A DNA stretch of 64,000 nt from Porphyromonas somerae DSM 23386 (GCF_000372405.1 NZ_AQVC01000006.1:48-64047); one strand, 5' to 3'; positions 51,203-61,368 are shown, counted from the stretch's first letter. Program-made: numbers and translations. Notes: generated from the letters alone by a model not told the origin.

Positions 51203-52048
51203 TTATATTAAGAGGAAATCATCTTCTTCATCAGTAGTCTTATCCATAATTCCAGAAGTGTCATTTTGATACTTTTCTATTGATGTTGCGATCGCATCTA
51301 AACTCTTCTGAATAGTGGCATACTGATTTTTACTTTCAACCAGGACTTTGTAAATATCATTAATACCATTAGCCAAATCATCTTTGATAATTAAGGAACC
51401 AAAGAAATAATCCTTTAATCTTAGTACCTCATCAACAAAATACTTATCGTTATAAGTCCCAGAAATAGCAATCGGCATATCAAGATGACTATTGAGCCAC
51501 TCAACGAACTTTGCACCATCTATTAGTTCCTTCGGTTGTTCAAAAGAATGTGTTCCCCCTGCACTCCATGTGCCTGACAAATAGAAGTATTTGCTTTCAC
51601 TGGCGCCAATAGTAAATGACTTGTCCGTAAAGCTAGTATAAAGCTCTCTAATATACTTAACAAAAAGGGACTCTATAAATTCATCTGAAAATCTCAGCTT
51701 AATATTGTAGGCTGGCTCTTTCCCCACATTTGAAACCTTTAATACTATGAGATCATTTTTATGTGCCAAGGAAAAAACTAATCGTGCTCTTCGTTCTTCG
51801 TTCCATTGTCTTTTTATTTCATCCAACTGCTTTCGATTTTGCCTTAGACTCATCGAGGTATAAACAATCATAATAAAAGAAGCTGCTGCCCCTAGATAGC
51901 TTGCCCAAAAATAAAGCCAATCCACTGAGGAACCCACAATAGGGAACCCCCACTTTTCAGACACGTCTAATGAAAGTAAAATATTAAGACCAAAAGGCAT
52001 CAATACAACGAGAACAATAAACAACCCTATCAACACATTTTTATTCAT
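51203..52048 (-). CDS. Two-TM membrane protein of unknown function in the restriction island
   Basis: 281 aa from ATG at 52048. TM1 (VLIGLFIVLVVLMPFGLNIL) and TM2 (YFWASYLGAAASFIMIVYTS) are followed by a short coiled coil (LRQNRKQLDEIKRQWNEERR) and a beta-rich domain (ARLVFSLAHKNDLIVLKVSN). A helical, acidic C-terminus follows. No known family recognised with confidence. Low G+C relative to the housekeeping genes, and placement between rhuM and the protease gene, fit island cargo. Confidence 0.65.
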   Translation of the reverse strand: MNKNVLIGLFIVLVVLMPFGLNILLSLDVSEKWGFPIVGSSVDWLYFWASYLGAAASFIMIVYTSMSLRQNRKQLDEIKRQWNEERRARLVFSLAHKNDLIVLKVSNVGKEPAYNIKLRFSDEFIESLFVKYIRELYTSFTDKSFTIGASESKYFYLSGTWSAGGTHSFEQPKELIDGAKFVEWLNSHLDMPIAISGTYNDKYFVDEVLRLKDYFFGSLIIKDDLANGINDIYKVLVESKNQYATIQKSLDAIATSIEKYQNDTSGIMDKTTDEEDDFLLI

Positions 52049-52097
52049 ACACAAACTTTGTTTTTTTTAGTCATTCATCGGTTCAAATACCTGTGTG

Positions 52098-52796
52098 CTA
52101 CTCCATAGGTAAAGCGATAAAATCATTTAGTTCTTTTCGACGTTCTTGCCACGTAGATAGGCGATCAGTAAGTAATTGGATAAAGAGCTTATTGTGACTA
52201 GGGACTATTAAATGGCATAGTTCATGAATAACCACATACTCTATACATGGGACGGGGACACGTGCTAACTCCAGATTAAATATCAAATGCCTTCGCTTTG
52301 TAATACAACTGCCCCATTTTCGTTTCATCTGCTTTACTTCCCAAGTAACGTTTTCCTCTCCATACATTCTCGCGAGCCTAGGCACCATCTCCCTCAACAG
52401 TGCTTTTAGCTCACCTCTCGCATACTCTTGAAGAAGCGCCTCCCTATTCTGTATAGTGGTCAATGGCTGAATACGCATCACCAACCATTCTCCTTTCCGC
52501 TCCACAAAGTGGGTTGTATTTGGCACCTCATCGATACGCAGACGATAACGCTGTCCCAGTAGATAATGGCTTTCTCCATTGATATATTCCCTCTTCTCTT
52601 GCCTTGCTTGAGCAGCAATTTCCTCTCTCTGCTTACATACCCACCCCCACTTTGAAATCACAAAAGTGTAAATATCCACTTCATTCAGGTAGCGGGGAGC
52701 AGAGATATGCACCCGACCATCAGGAGGATATACAGATAGATGGAGATTTTTTATCTCTTTACGCTCCACTTCTATTGGCACACCATCAATGATCAT
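52098..52796 (-). CDS. YgjP/M48-like metallopeptidase associated with type I restriction
   Basis: 232 aa. The zinc motif HELCHLIVPSHNKLF (HExxH with a third His downstream) lies in the C-terminal third; WEVKQMKRKWGSCITKRRHL precedes it, as in the YgjP/DUF45 family. The start overlaps the hsdR end by 11 bp, so it is part of the same operon. Proteins of this type are frequent next to hsdR; the protein target is unknown. Confidence 0.88.
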   Translation of the reverse strand: MIIDGVPIEVERKEIKNLHLSVYPPDGRVHISAPRYLNEVDIYTFVISKWGWVCKQREEIAAQARQEKREYINGESHYLLGQRYRLRIDEVPNTTHFVERKGEWLVMRIQPLTTIQNREALLQEYARGELKALLREMVPRLARMYGEENVTWEVKQMKRKWGSCITKRRHLIFNLELARVPVPCIEYVVIHELCHLIVPSHNKLFIQLLTDRLSTWQERRKELNDFIALPME

Positions 52797-55700
52797 CCTG
52801 CTCCTTTCTTATCTCCTCTTTATGAGCGACACAGATGTTATATGCCGTATCCAGCATCTCTTCATCGCCATTGACCACTTCACTTAGCTTTCTTCTCAGT
52901 GTTCTACTAAAATTATGATTATCCTCAAATCCTGGTGCTGCATAGGTTATAGCCGTCTCATTAACCTTCAGAGCCAGATCTGCGTTCCGACCCAAATTGT
53001 CATAAAACGCCATCTTTACTTCCGTATCAATACGTGGATCACTTGCCTTTTCTCCTTGCCTAAGAGCGTTATTCAGGACTACTATCTGCCTCAAAAACTC
53101 CTTGTACTCAATTGTTTCCGCCCTCATCTCCTTTAGCAGACGGTTCAGTTGATCAGCAAGGCGCTCATACTCTGCTGGATTTTGTTCCCGTTTACGATTA
53201 ATTACTCTACGGCTATTAGCCACTAAAGCCTCCGCAACTCCTTTCTTTCCTCCTAGGGTCGACTCATTCTGAGCTTCCACCTCGTAGCTACCATCCTTCT
53301 TAACGATGATATCAAGGAATGAGAAATCATCCATTTTCTCTAGCACTTCACTCCTTGCTGCATCAATATATTGGTCAAGTAGATAGCGCATCTCTGCATC
53401 ATAGCTTGCCATATCCACGTAGTCGCTACTCCTAAGTTGTATAGCCTTTAATAGGTTATAGTAATCTTGTACTTCATTGTGTATATCCGTGCTCTCCTTT
53501 CCACTATACCCTGCCTGCTCCATCTCCATAGCTAGGTCGGAATACCTACGGACTAAGCGATGGATGAGGTCATAAAAAATCTCTCTTCGAGCGGCAAATT
53601 CAATCACTTGTGCTTGCTTCTCCTCTTCATCCATATCAGGTTCATAGCAGAAATAAGCAAAGTACTCTTCTTGCTTCCTTTCTGTTGAAATATTCTGCAG
53701 AAGCATTCTCACTGCATTCAGGGCTTCATCAAGATCCTTTTTCCCTTGCTCCAGTCGTCCCTTCATCAATTCTGAAATCTCCTGCTTGCCAAAGCCTCCT
53801 TCAGTGACTTGACCATTGGTATAATCCTCTATTGCACGCTCAATAAATTCGAATAGCTTCTTATAGTCCACAATATAGCCATAACTTTTCCAAGTACCAT
53901 TGACCCTATTGACACGACAGATGGCTTGGAATAGATTGTGATCTACCAACTTTCTATCCATATATAGATAGGTAGCACTTGGAGCATCAAAGCCAGTAAG
54001 AAGTTTATCACAAACGATTAAGAGCTTCATCTTTTCTGGTTCATCAATAAATTGCTGCTTGATTTGCTCTTCAAAATCATCTGGCTTCAAATCACCCATC
54101 ATCTTCTTTGCAGACTCATACTTAAACTCCTCCTCCGTCTTTTTACTACCCGTATAGCCACGACTCAATTCAATGGAAAGCGGCTCATAGCTAGTAATCA
54201 CAGCACAATGCTCTCCAAACCCTTTATCCCGGAATACTTGCCAATACTTATAGCACTCATAAATGCTATCGCAGACTAGCATCGCATTGCCGTATCCTTT
54301 CTGCAATGCCGGCTTGGTCTCCATATCGAAGAGGATATCCCCCACAATACGCCCAATTCGCTCCTCACTACTATAAATACTCTTGAGGGTGGCCCACCGC
54401 TTGGTGAGCTTTTCTTTTGCAGAGGGGTTCAGTCCTTTAGTCTTAAGGTCAAACTCCACCTCCAGACGCTCTTCACCTCCCAGCTTCTGCGGAACATCGC
54501 GAGCCTCATACCTCAGGTCCAAAACCACCCCATCTTCCACCGCCTCATCATAGCGGTAGGTATGGATATAGGGGCCGAAGCTTTCTTGACTACTCATCCT
54601 CCTCTTCTCCTTACTTGTGAGCAGAGGTGTGCCAGTATAGCCTATTAGAGTCACTCCATCACCCATAATGCGCCGCATCGCCTTGTGAAGAATACCACCT
54701 TGGGTACGATGACACTCATCTACAAAGACAAACAAACGCCCCTTCGGCTTAAATTGCTTGCCAAAAATCTGCTCTATATGATTACTCACCTCCTCCATCC
54801 ACATCTCAGGCGATCGTTTGATCATTCTTTCAAGTTCACTCCTTTCATTAGTATCCTCACGCACCACCGAAGGGACAAACTTATGAATCAATGTGGTAAT
54901 AATCCAAGGAGAGGAACTATTGAGCTTATGTAATAAGTCATTACCACTGGTCGCCTGATAGTCGTGATCCTGATAATTAATAGGGACCTGACCACTTTCC
55001 CTCAATCCTTTAGTAATCTGCTTATCCAGCTCATCACGGTCGGTGATGATCACTACTCGCCCTTCGCCAATATTTTCTTTGATCCAGCGAGCCAACCATA
55101 CCATAAGCAGGCTCTTGCCAGACCCCTGCGAATGCCAAATGATACCCCCCTCGTGCTTAACTAGGATACGTTGCTGTGTTGCTTTGAATGCAAAATATTG
55201 ATTTGGTCGGCATATTTTCTTGATACCGCCATCATAGATGATAAGGTCGTGAATCATCTCAAGGAGCCTCCAAGGGGTCACCATCTGCAACCATCCACGA
55301 AGGAGATCATCCTTTACTTCGCTGTACATCGGAAATATATTATTGAGGTCATCGCTATCCCCTGTCATCTCCTTCCACTTTAGGAAATACTTCTCCTCAG
55401 TGGCCGTAGTGCCATAATAGAGCCCCTCGCTACTACTTCCTGCCAATACCAATTGAATCGTGGTGAAGAAATGTGGTATCTCACCAGTTTGCTGGTTACG
55501 GTAGCTCTGCCGAATGCCCTCTTTTACAGAGACAGAAGAACGCTTTAGCTCAATAACCACTAAAGCAATGCCATTGACATAAAGCACCATATCAGGGCGT
55601 CTCGTGGAGCTACTCCCGCCACTACAAGGGACAGTGACCTCCTCAGCCAATTCAAAAACATTATTTTCCCATTGCTCCCAATCAATATATTCCACTCGCT

Positions 55701-56013
55701 CTTGTGGTCGACCAGTTCCTCCATAGACAGAGGTGCCATACCGGAGCAGATTGTACACTTTCTCCCCTGCATCCTTGAGTTCCTCCCATTTGCTACAGCT
55801 GTGAACCGCACTCGTAAGCGTATTAATTGCCCTCTTAGCTACCTCATCGCTCTTTCCGCGGTCCACTATGCACTTTCTCAGGACCTTCTCCCGGATATTG
55901 CTATTCTCTACCCCTCCTAGGTCTCCGATATACTTTATCTCACGAAGATACTTGCCTGTAATCTGCTTAATCTGCTCTTGCGAACAGCGCTCCGTTTCAA
56001 CTATTCGGCTCAT
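52786..56013 (-). CDS. hsdR: Type I restriction enzyme, R subunit
   Basis: 1075 aa. N-terminal PD-(D/E)xK nuclease (RRPDMVLYVNGIALVVIELK), then the SF2 translocase: Walker A WHSQGSGKSLLMVWL, VVIITDRDELDKQ, VFVDECHRTQGG, IGYTGTPLL, and motif VI FQAICRVNRV. A helical C-terminal domain binds the methylase. All key residues present. Stop and start overlap neighbouring genes. Confidence 0.95.
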   Translation of the reverse strand: MSRIVETERCSQEQIKQITGKYLREIKYIGDLGGVENSNIREKVLRKCIVDRGKSDEVAKRAINTLTSAVHSCSKWEELKDAGEKVYNLLRYGTSVYGGTGRPQERVEYIDWEQWENNVFELAEEVTVPCSGGSSSTRRPDMVLYVNGIALVVIELKRSSVSVKEGIRQSYRNQQTGEIPHFFTTIQLVLAGSSSEGLYYGTTATEEKYFLKWKEMTGDSDDLNNIFPMYSEVKDDLLRGWLQMVTPWRLLEMIHDLIIYDGGIKKICRPNQYFAFKATQQRILVKHEGGIIWHSQGSGKSLLMVWLARWIKENIGEGRVVIITDRDELDKQITKGLRESGQVPINYQDHDYQATSGNDLLHKLNSSSPWIITTLIHKFVPSVVREDTNERSELERMIKRSPEMWMEEVSNHIEQIFGKQFKPKGRLFVFVDECHRTQGGILHKAMRRIMGDGVTLIGYTGTPLLTSKEKRRMSSQESFGPYIHTYRYDEAVEDGVVLDLRYEARDVPQKLGGEERLEVEFDLKTKGLNPSAKEKLTKRWATLKSIYSSEERIGRIVGDILFDMETKPALQKGYGNAMLVCDSIYECYKYWQVFRDKGFGEHCAVITSYEPLSIELSRGYTGSKKTEEEFKYESAKKMMGDLKPDDFEEQIKQQFIDEPEKMKLLIVCDKLLTGFDAPSATYLYMDRKLVDHNLFQAICRVNRVNGTWKSYGYIVDYKKLFEFIERAIEDYTNGQVTEGGFGKQEISELMKGRLEQGKKDLDEALNAVRMLLQNISTERKQEEYFAYFCYEPDMDEEEKQAQVIEFAARREIFYDLIHRLVRRYSDLAMEMEQAGYSGKESTDIHNEVQDYYNLLKAIQLRSSDYVDMASYDAEMRYLLDQYIDAARSEVLEKMDDFSFLDIIVKKDGSYEVEAQNESTLGGKKGVAEALVANSRRVINRKREQNPAEYERLADQLNRLLKEMRAETIEYKEFLRQIVVLNNALRQGEKASDPRIDTEVKMAFYDNLGRNADLALKVNETAITYAAPGFEDNHNFSRTLRRKLSEVVNGDEEMLDTAYNICVAHKEEIRKEQDDH

Positions 56014-57317
56014 AATAGACGTGTTTTTCCAGTTAATAACTCCTGCATCGCCCCTTGCTTAAGCTGTTGATACTTCTCTATCAGTTGCTCCAAGTCTTCA
56101 ATCTCCTTATCCATATTGGAGAGAATACGGACAATTCGCCTCTGCTCATCAATTGGAGGAATAGGGAAAGGTTGCACTTTTAGGAGTTCAATATTTACAG
56201 CTGCGAAAGTACCTATATTAACATTCAGTTTGCACCAGCTATCAATAACAAAAAAGTAATAGTATGCAAACATAGGAAGAATAATGTTTGTCAGCGATTC
56301 ACGAATTTTAAAATTCGTGAATTGCTGATTCGCTAGCGAATCAGCAATTAGCAATGCGTGCTCTCCTATTGTAGCAGTTGTGGCCATAATAATGGATCCT
56401 GATTTGAATAAACCTTTTCTATTAACCGCTTCGGGGGTTATGTGAAGAATAGAATCCTTAAGAATCCCTCCATTCGCTCTAATATCTTCCATTTTAAACC
56501 ATGGTATCGTCCCATTCTCCCAATAATCAGCATTTGAGGTTGAGGGGGTATACCCGTTTCTCATTTCAAATATATTTGCGATAAAATCCCATTGAACATT
56601 CTTCTCTTTCTGTCCTTTAATTGATAAAGGAAAAGTAAGCAACTCATGCATTGCAGCACTCTTAATCTGCTTTTTCTTCTCCAAGAGAGCAGATAGATTC
56701 TCTATGTGTTGATCAAAATGGCTAAGTACTTCTGCTATTCGCTTCTGCTCCTCCAGCGGAGGATAAATAACCTTTAAAGTCTTGAGGTCACTTTTGGTTA
56801 TAGAATACACCTTGGTGCCTTGAAGCAAAGGGATAATATGATTATGAAAAAGCGTTGAATTAATTAAATACCCGAGAAACCCATTGTAATAGCTTTTGAA
56901 TGGACGTAGCACAAAGGTGTGTAAGCCCCCTTCCACTTTCCTATCTCCTATATTAATTATCTCACAAGATTTTCCTACAGACTCATCCTCAGCTGTATCT
57001 GCCATAACGATATCCCCGTCACGAAGAAATTCTTTTGCTCTCCGACATATACTCTCGTTAATATATGGTAGAGAAAACTTTGACAAGTCAAGAACTTCTG
57101 GGAACTTTACATGTATATCTCCATAATGAACATTCTGAACACTTCCCACGACAGTAAGTTGATCTCTAGATAAAGTGTTGTTTCCAAGAAATTTGAATTC
57201 GTTCGCAATAGTTTCTACCTCCCAGTCACGAGGGATGGGACCGATCTCCGTATTCTGAAAGTTGGTCTCTTTGCGTGCATGAAGCAATGCTACAGGGTTA
57301 TCGTCTTTTCTTGCCAT
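56010..57317 (-). CDS. hsdS: Type I restriction-modification specificity subunit
   Basis: 435 aa with two target-recognition domains (about 25-200 and 235-415), each followed by the conserved helix (PPLEEQKRIAEVLSHFDQHI; PPIDEQRRIVRILSNMDKEI). It sets the methylated and cleaved sequence; the target cannot be predicted. TRD2 contains two overlapping perfect DNA palindromes (56297-56349). No second hsdS or recombinase gene is nearby. Four-base overlap with hsdR. Confidence 0.93.
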   Translation of the reverse strand: MARKDDNPVALLHARKETNFQNTEIGPIPRDWEVETIANEFKFLGNNTLSRDQLTVVGSVQNVHYGDIHVKFPEVLDLSKFSLPYINESICRRAKEFLRDGDIVMADTAEDESVGKSCEIINIGDRKVEGGLHTFVLRPFKSYYNGFLGYLINSTLFHNHIIPLLQGTKVYSITKSDLKTLKVIYPPLEEQKRIAEVLSHFDQHIENLSALLEKKKQIKSAAMHELLTFPLSIKGQKEKNVQWDFIANIFEMRNGYTPSTSNADYWENGTIPWFKMEDIRANGGILKDSILHITPEAVNRKGLFKSGSIIMATTATIGEHALLIADSLANQQFTNFKIRESLTNIILPMFAYYYFFVIDSWCKLNVNIGTFAAVNIELLKVQPFPIPPIDEQRRIVRILSNMDKEIEDLEQLIEKYQQLKQGAMQELLTGKTRLL

Positions 57318-57320
57318 AGA

Positions 57321-59768
57321 TCATAGTGATAAACCAAGTGTTTTAAGGTCATTAAGCACCTTATTATAGGATTCTTCTGCCGCATGCTCCAGTTCTGAAA
57401 GGGTGGTAGCGTATCGTTCAGATAGCTGATGGAGCTCTTGTATCACACCTTGTATACTAGATACCATCAGTGCATCCAATCTGCTTTTCATCTCACTCAT
57501 CCACTTCTTTTCAAAGACCATCTCCCTTACTTCTAGCTCAGTGAGCTTAGGGTACTTTGCTTCAATATCCTTCGTTAGCTTTTCTTTTTCCTTTTTCAAA
57601 TTGCTAGCAAGCTTCTTTTTCTTATCTGCCAATGCCACATACCTCTTCCAAGCTGCTAGCTCCTCAGGGGTCTGCTCTTTTTCATTACCTTTCTTTGCAC
57701 CCTCCTTATATAGGTTGCGCACATTGGTCTCGGTGACTTGGTCCTTGGCGTTCAAAGCCCTATCGAAGAGCTCTTCATCCTCAGCCACCAAATCAGCCAT
57801 CATCTCCTCCGTATCAGCCATACGAGACTCCAGCTCCTCTATCTCACGACACTGCTCTGGGAAATAGGTCTGTGCCACAATAGGTATGGGTAGTAGGTCA
57901 CAAGTGAGATGCTCGTAGGTATAGCTTTTTCGCGGAGTCTTATTTTTGGTGAGTGGTATTTCAGTAGCCACTTTCCAGCCATCACGACTGATGATATAGA
58001 GATCATCCTGCATTGTCTCCGCCCAGTAGTTCATCAATGCCTCATAGACATCATAGGCATCTACCAAAGTTTGGTGCGACTTAAAGAGGGCTAGGATTGA
58101 TTCACTCCAAGCCGAAATAAACTCCTTTGGCACACAGCCGATACCAAGCTGAGGCATGCTATCTGCCACAGTCTGCTGCCACTCTTCGAAGTCGATATCA
58201 TAATAACCAACCTGTCTCTGATATGAATCATCATCAATAATAGCTTTCTCAATATCCTTTGTAGCCATAGTGGTTCGCTCCAAGTAACCACTTTCGCTCA
58301 TTGGCTGGAATAGCTTATCTCTTAGCGTTGGGCAGACCGTCCACAGTTGCTCCATAGCCTCTACATCCCTTACTGGAATACCACCATGTAAGTGGGCATA
58401 GAGGTCGTGCTCTACTTCCTTACTGCGTGGTGCGATGTACCTAGAGATATTAAGGTTGTACCCTTCGGACTCTATCTCTTGATAGCTTACCATACGAGCG
58501 TAGTGGGGCACCTCCTTCTTAGCACGCCATACATCTACTACTCTACGTATATCTTGTTCACGCAGACGGTTCTTGGCTCCATCCTTCTGATATCCCTCCT
58601 TGGCATCTATCATAAAGATGCCCTTTGAGCCCTTTGCCATGGACTTATCAATAATAATGATACAGGCAGAGATCCCTGTGCCATAAAAGATATTCGCTGG
58701 CAATCCAACAATACCAGAGATGTAATGCTTATTGATGATGTTCTGACGGATCTTTGCCTCTTCTCCGCCCCTAAATAAAACCCCATGAGGTAGAAAACAA
58801 GCTGCCTTTCCATTGGGGGCAGTAGAGCGAATCAGGTGCATCAGGAAAGCATAGTCGCCATTGCCATTGGGTGGCAACCCTACCTTCTCATCACTTTTAC
58901 TCCATCTTCCAAAAGTGTCATCATCAAGAGCAGATTTCTGCCACCCCTTGAGCGAGAAAGGAGGATTGGCGACACAGTAATCAAAGCCACTTCGGAGTGT
59001 TTCAGACGTCTGTAAATGATATGGGGCGTTCAGTGTATCTCCTAATCTAAGATCGTAATTTATTACGCCATGAATAATCATATTCATCTGTGACATATTG
59101 AGGGTAGCTAGGTCTTTTTCCTGACCGTAAATAGCCGTAAGAGCAGCCTTGGACTCATCAGCAGCCCGTAGCAAGAGAGAGCCACTCCCTGCTGCCATAT
59201 CATAAATAGTAATACAATTGCTCTTGTCAGAAGCGATATCAAGCAACTTTGCTGCAAGTCTACTTGCCTCTGCTGGGGTATAAAACTGTCCCTTGGACTT
59301 ACCACTCTGAGTGGCAAAATTACGCATCAGGTATTCGTATGCGTCACCAATTAAGTCGTCATCTGCTGCACGGTTGCTACTAAAATCAAGACCAGGGTCC
59401 TCAAAAATAGCAATCAGATTACTCACTGTGTCAACAAGGTCCTTACCCTTTCCTAGTTTATCCTCATTGTTAAAGTCGGCATTACTAAAGAAGCCAATTC
59501 CGAGACCAAACTCCTTGGCAATTTTCTCGAGTTTCTTATTGAGTTGATCACCAATACCAGTTTGGTTCTTGATCTTAATAATATCATCAAAAGCGCATCC
59601 CTGGGGAATTTTGATAGCGTTCTCATCCTTTTTCCGCTTGTCGCTAATGTACTTCCAAAAAAGCATCACCAATACATAATCTTTGTATTGAGATGCATCC
59701 ATACTTCCCCGAAGCTCATCACAACTCTTCCAGAGTGCCCCATATAGTGCCGACTTTTTAATCGCCAT
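57321..59768 (-). CDS. hsdM: Type I restriction-modification N6-adenine methyltransferase subunit
   Basis: 815 aa. N-terminal HsdM helical domain (LYGALWKSCDELRGSMDASQ), SAM motif IYDMAAGSGSLLLRAAD, catalytic NPPFSLKGWQ. The C-terminal 300 or so residues are extra relative to the classic 500-530 aa HsdM and include a charged coiled coil (ELESRMADTEEMMADLVAED; LADKKKKLASNLKKEKEKLT). hsdS begins 3 bp after the stop. First gene of the restriction operon. Confidence 0.94.
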   Translation of the reverse strand: MAIKKSALYGALWKSCDELRGSMDASQYKDYVLVMLFWKYISDKRKKDENAIKIPQGCAFDDIIKIKNQTGIGDQLNKKLEKIAKEFGLGIGFFSNADFNNEDKLGKGKDLVDTVSNLIAIFEDPGLDFSSNRAADDDLIGDAYEYLMRNFATQSGKSKGQFYTPAEASRLAAKLLDIASDKSNCITIYDMAAGSGSLLLRAADESKAALTAIYGQEKDLATLNMSQMNMIIHGVINYDLRLGDTLNAPYHLQTSETLRSGFDYCVANPPFSLKGWQKSALDDDTFGRWSKSDEKVGLPPNGNGDYAFLMHLIRSTAPNGKAACFLPHGVLFRGGEEAKIRQNIINKHYISGIVGLPANIFYGTGISACIIIIDKSMAKGSKGIFMIDAKEGYQKDGAKNRLREQDIRRVVDVWRAKKEVPHYARMVSYQEIESEGYNLNISRYIAPRSKEVEHDLYAHLHGGIPVRDVEAMEQLWTVCPTLRDKLFQPMSESGYLERTTMATKDIEKAIIDDDSYQRQVGYYDIDFEEWQQTVADSMPQLGIGCVPKEFISAWSESILALFKSHQTLVDAYDVYEALMNYWAETMQDDLYIISRDGWKVATEIPLTKNKTPRKSYTYEHLTCDLLPIPIVAQTYFPEQCREIEELESRMADTEEMMADLVAEDEELFDRALNAKDQVTETNVRNLYKEGAKKGNEKEQTPEELAAWKRYVALADKKKKLASNLKKEKEKLTKDIEAKYPKLTELEVREMVFEKKWMSEMKSRLDALMVSSIQGVIQELHQLSERYATTLSELEHAAEESYNKVLNDLKTLGLSL

Positions 59769-59840
59769 ATCTACGTCATTGAATGATTACTAACCTACGC
59801 AAATATACTCAAATTGATTAAGCTCCACCCTTTTGAAAAT

Positions 59841-60749
59841 TTATAATAATTCCAATGCCTTTGCTACAATAGGAGTTAGTTGGTTTGCTGCTATTCCTAC
59901 AGCGATCCCTTTAATCGCATTAAAAGCCATTCTTAAAGTGCTTTTACACCAAGTAGGTTTCTCACACGCTTTCGTTATGATATCAACAGTTGTTCGTAAA
60001 TCCTGATTATTAATATTACTTACTTCTTTTTTTAATTCAGTTACTAATTCTTGAAGTTGCCTTTTCCTTCCACCATCGCTAATATATTGTATGCTATCAT
60101 TGTCTATGATAATCCCAGTTACTACTGAACCATTACCTGTATTAGCTACTACAGCATTAATATTATACGTAGTCAAAATTTGTCTTATTTCTTTTTGGCT
60201 ATCAATGTTTGAAAAATTAACGCCTGCATGAATCTTATCATCTAGCTCCAAGAAGAATGCTAATAACTTAGACTTAAACGCATCCACTATTCCCAATACG
60301 GCAGATGCTGGAACCTCTTTAAAAACTCTAGTTACATTTCCATTTACATACTTACTCACTTCAGAATATACTTGAATGGGACAAGTCATAACTAAGTTTT
60401 CACTCTTGTTATCACTACAAAGAGTTTCTATTTCTGATAAAGGGCATGTAATTGCCTGTTGAGTTATTAGCTTATTAATTGCTTTATCCTTGAATAAGTC
60501 CATTGGTAATGGATAGTTAGATACTATACAGCAATATGGCTGATGGATATCTGCTTTTACAACCACATTCAACACCCTATAATCTGGCACATCATTTGAA
60601 TTTTTATAACCGCACTGCTCATTATGAATCCAATCTTGAAACTCTTTATTCTGCAACTTTGATCCTAATATCTGAGACTTCAGCAATATACCCTTTATAG
60701 GTTTATCATCTCCTAAATCCTTTATTATATTATCAATTAAATTCGTCAT
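59841..60749 (-). CDS. AbiTii-domain abortive-infection-type protein
   Basis: 302 aa. The N-terminal AbiTii domain reads NLIDNIIKDLGDDKPIKGIL, LLKSQILGSKLQNKEFQDWI, NEQCGYKNSNDVPDYRVLNV. The C-terminal half (about 160-302) is helical with a hydrophobic end (AFNAIKGIAVGIAANQLTPI). AbiTii proteins occur in phage-defence loci. It is 72 bp upstream of hsdM on the same strand, strongly AT-rich, and probably horizontally acquired. Confidence 0.75.
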   Translation of the reverse strand: MTNLIDNIIKDLGDDKPIKGILLKSQILGSKLQNKEFQDWIHNEQCGYKNSNDVPDYRVLNVVVKADIHQPYCCIVSNYPLPMDLFKDKAINKLITQQAITCPLSEIETLCSDNKSENLVMTCPIQVYSEVSKYVNGNVTRVFKEVPASAVLGIVDAFKSKLLAFFLELDDKIHAGVNFSNIDSQKEIRQILTTYNINAVVANTGNGSVVTGIIIDNDSIQYISDGGRKRQLQELVTELKKEVSNINNQDLRTTVDIITKACEKPTWCKSTLRMAFNAIKGIAVGIAANQLTPIVAKALELL

Positions 60750-60895
60750 GGACTTTCATACTAATTGTTATCGGAACTCTATCAATGCTTGATCGCTATC
60801 TCATTATCTTATTAGAATACTCTAAACTTAGTTACAAATAAAAAGTTACTTGTGCTTGCGACCCAAAGCAGTTGTAAACCATCTTAGACAACTGC

Positions 60896-60918
60896 ATCTT
60901 TCGCTTGCTCCATAGTGT
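60896..60918 (-). pseudogene. Relic of a rhuM gene start
   Basis: The minus strand reads ACACTATGGAGCAAGCGAAA, the same as the start region of the rhuM remnant at 51152-51174 with one mismatch in 23 bp; the frame stops after about ten codons. The rest of 60750-61014 is AT-rich and shows no gene. Confidence 0.45.
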
Positions 60919-61014
60919 TGATTGCTACCTATCTCACGTAATAATTGGTCTTTTTCTCTCTACAAATATAACCATTTTAACGCATTAAACAGCAGTTAAT
61001 GGGATGGTGACCAT

Positions 61015-61368
61015 GGGTTACGCATTAGAAGGTTTTCCCGTATGGTTTTTAGCGAGTTGTCTACGAGAAAGGACCTCGGCAGAGGTCCGTGTTAAATAGG
61101 CACAGGTCGGAGGGGCGTTAGCCCCGAACGACCTGTGTATAAGAGCATTTCCCCCAGCTCCATGACCCCGGCAGAGGGGTCAGACCTAGATCGGGTTGTC
61201 CGACCCCTTAGCCGGGGTCGTAAGAGTGTTTTGTACATCGTTATACACAGTTCTTCGGCACTGCGTGCCTTGACCTGTGCCTATTTAACACGGACCCCTC
61301 AGCCGGAGTCCTCCCCTATAGACACACCTATGAATGTCCTACGGCTAGGCTTTTCTAATGCGTAACCC
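61015..61368. mobile_element. MITE-like long palindrome with 16-bp terminal inverted repeats (copy 6)
   Basis: Ends GGGTTACGCATTAGAA / TTCTAATGCGTAACCC are shared with the copy at 26125. Inside: GGACCTCGGCAGAGGTCC, AAATAGGCACAGGTC, an inner hairpin GGGGCGTTAGCCCC, and GACCTGTGTATA. The centre is GACCCCGGCAGAGGGGTCAG facing GACCCCTTAGCCGGGGTC, and the inverted right arm ends GACCTGTGCCTATTTAACAC. The core resembles copies 2 and 3 but the tips are those of copy 5. Flanked by the 9-bp direct repeat GGATGGTGA (61002-61010 and 61371-61379). Confidence 0.85.

Noticed and set aside
56010-57317. Invertible hsdS shufflon
   Set aside because: The palindromes are suggestive, but there is no second or silent hsdS and no recombinase gene in the window, so I only flag the palindromes.
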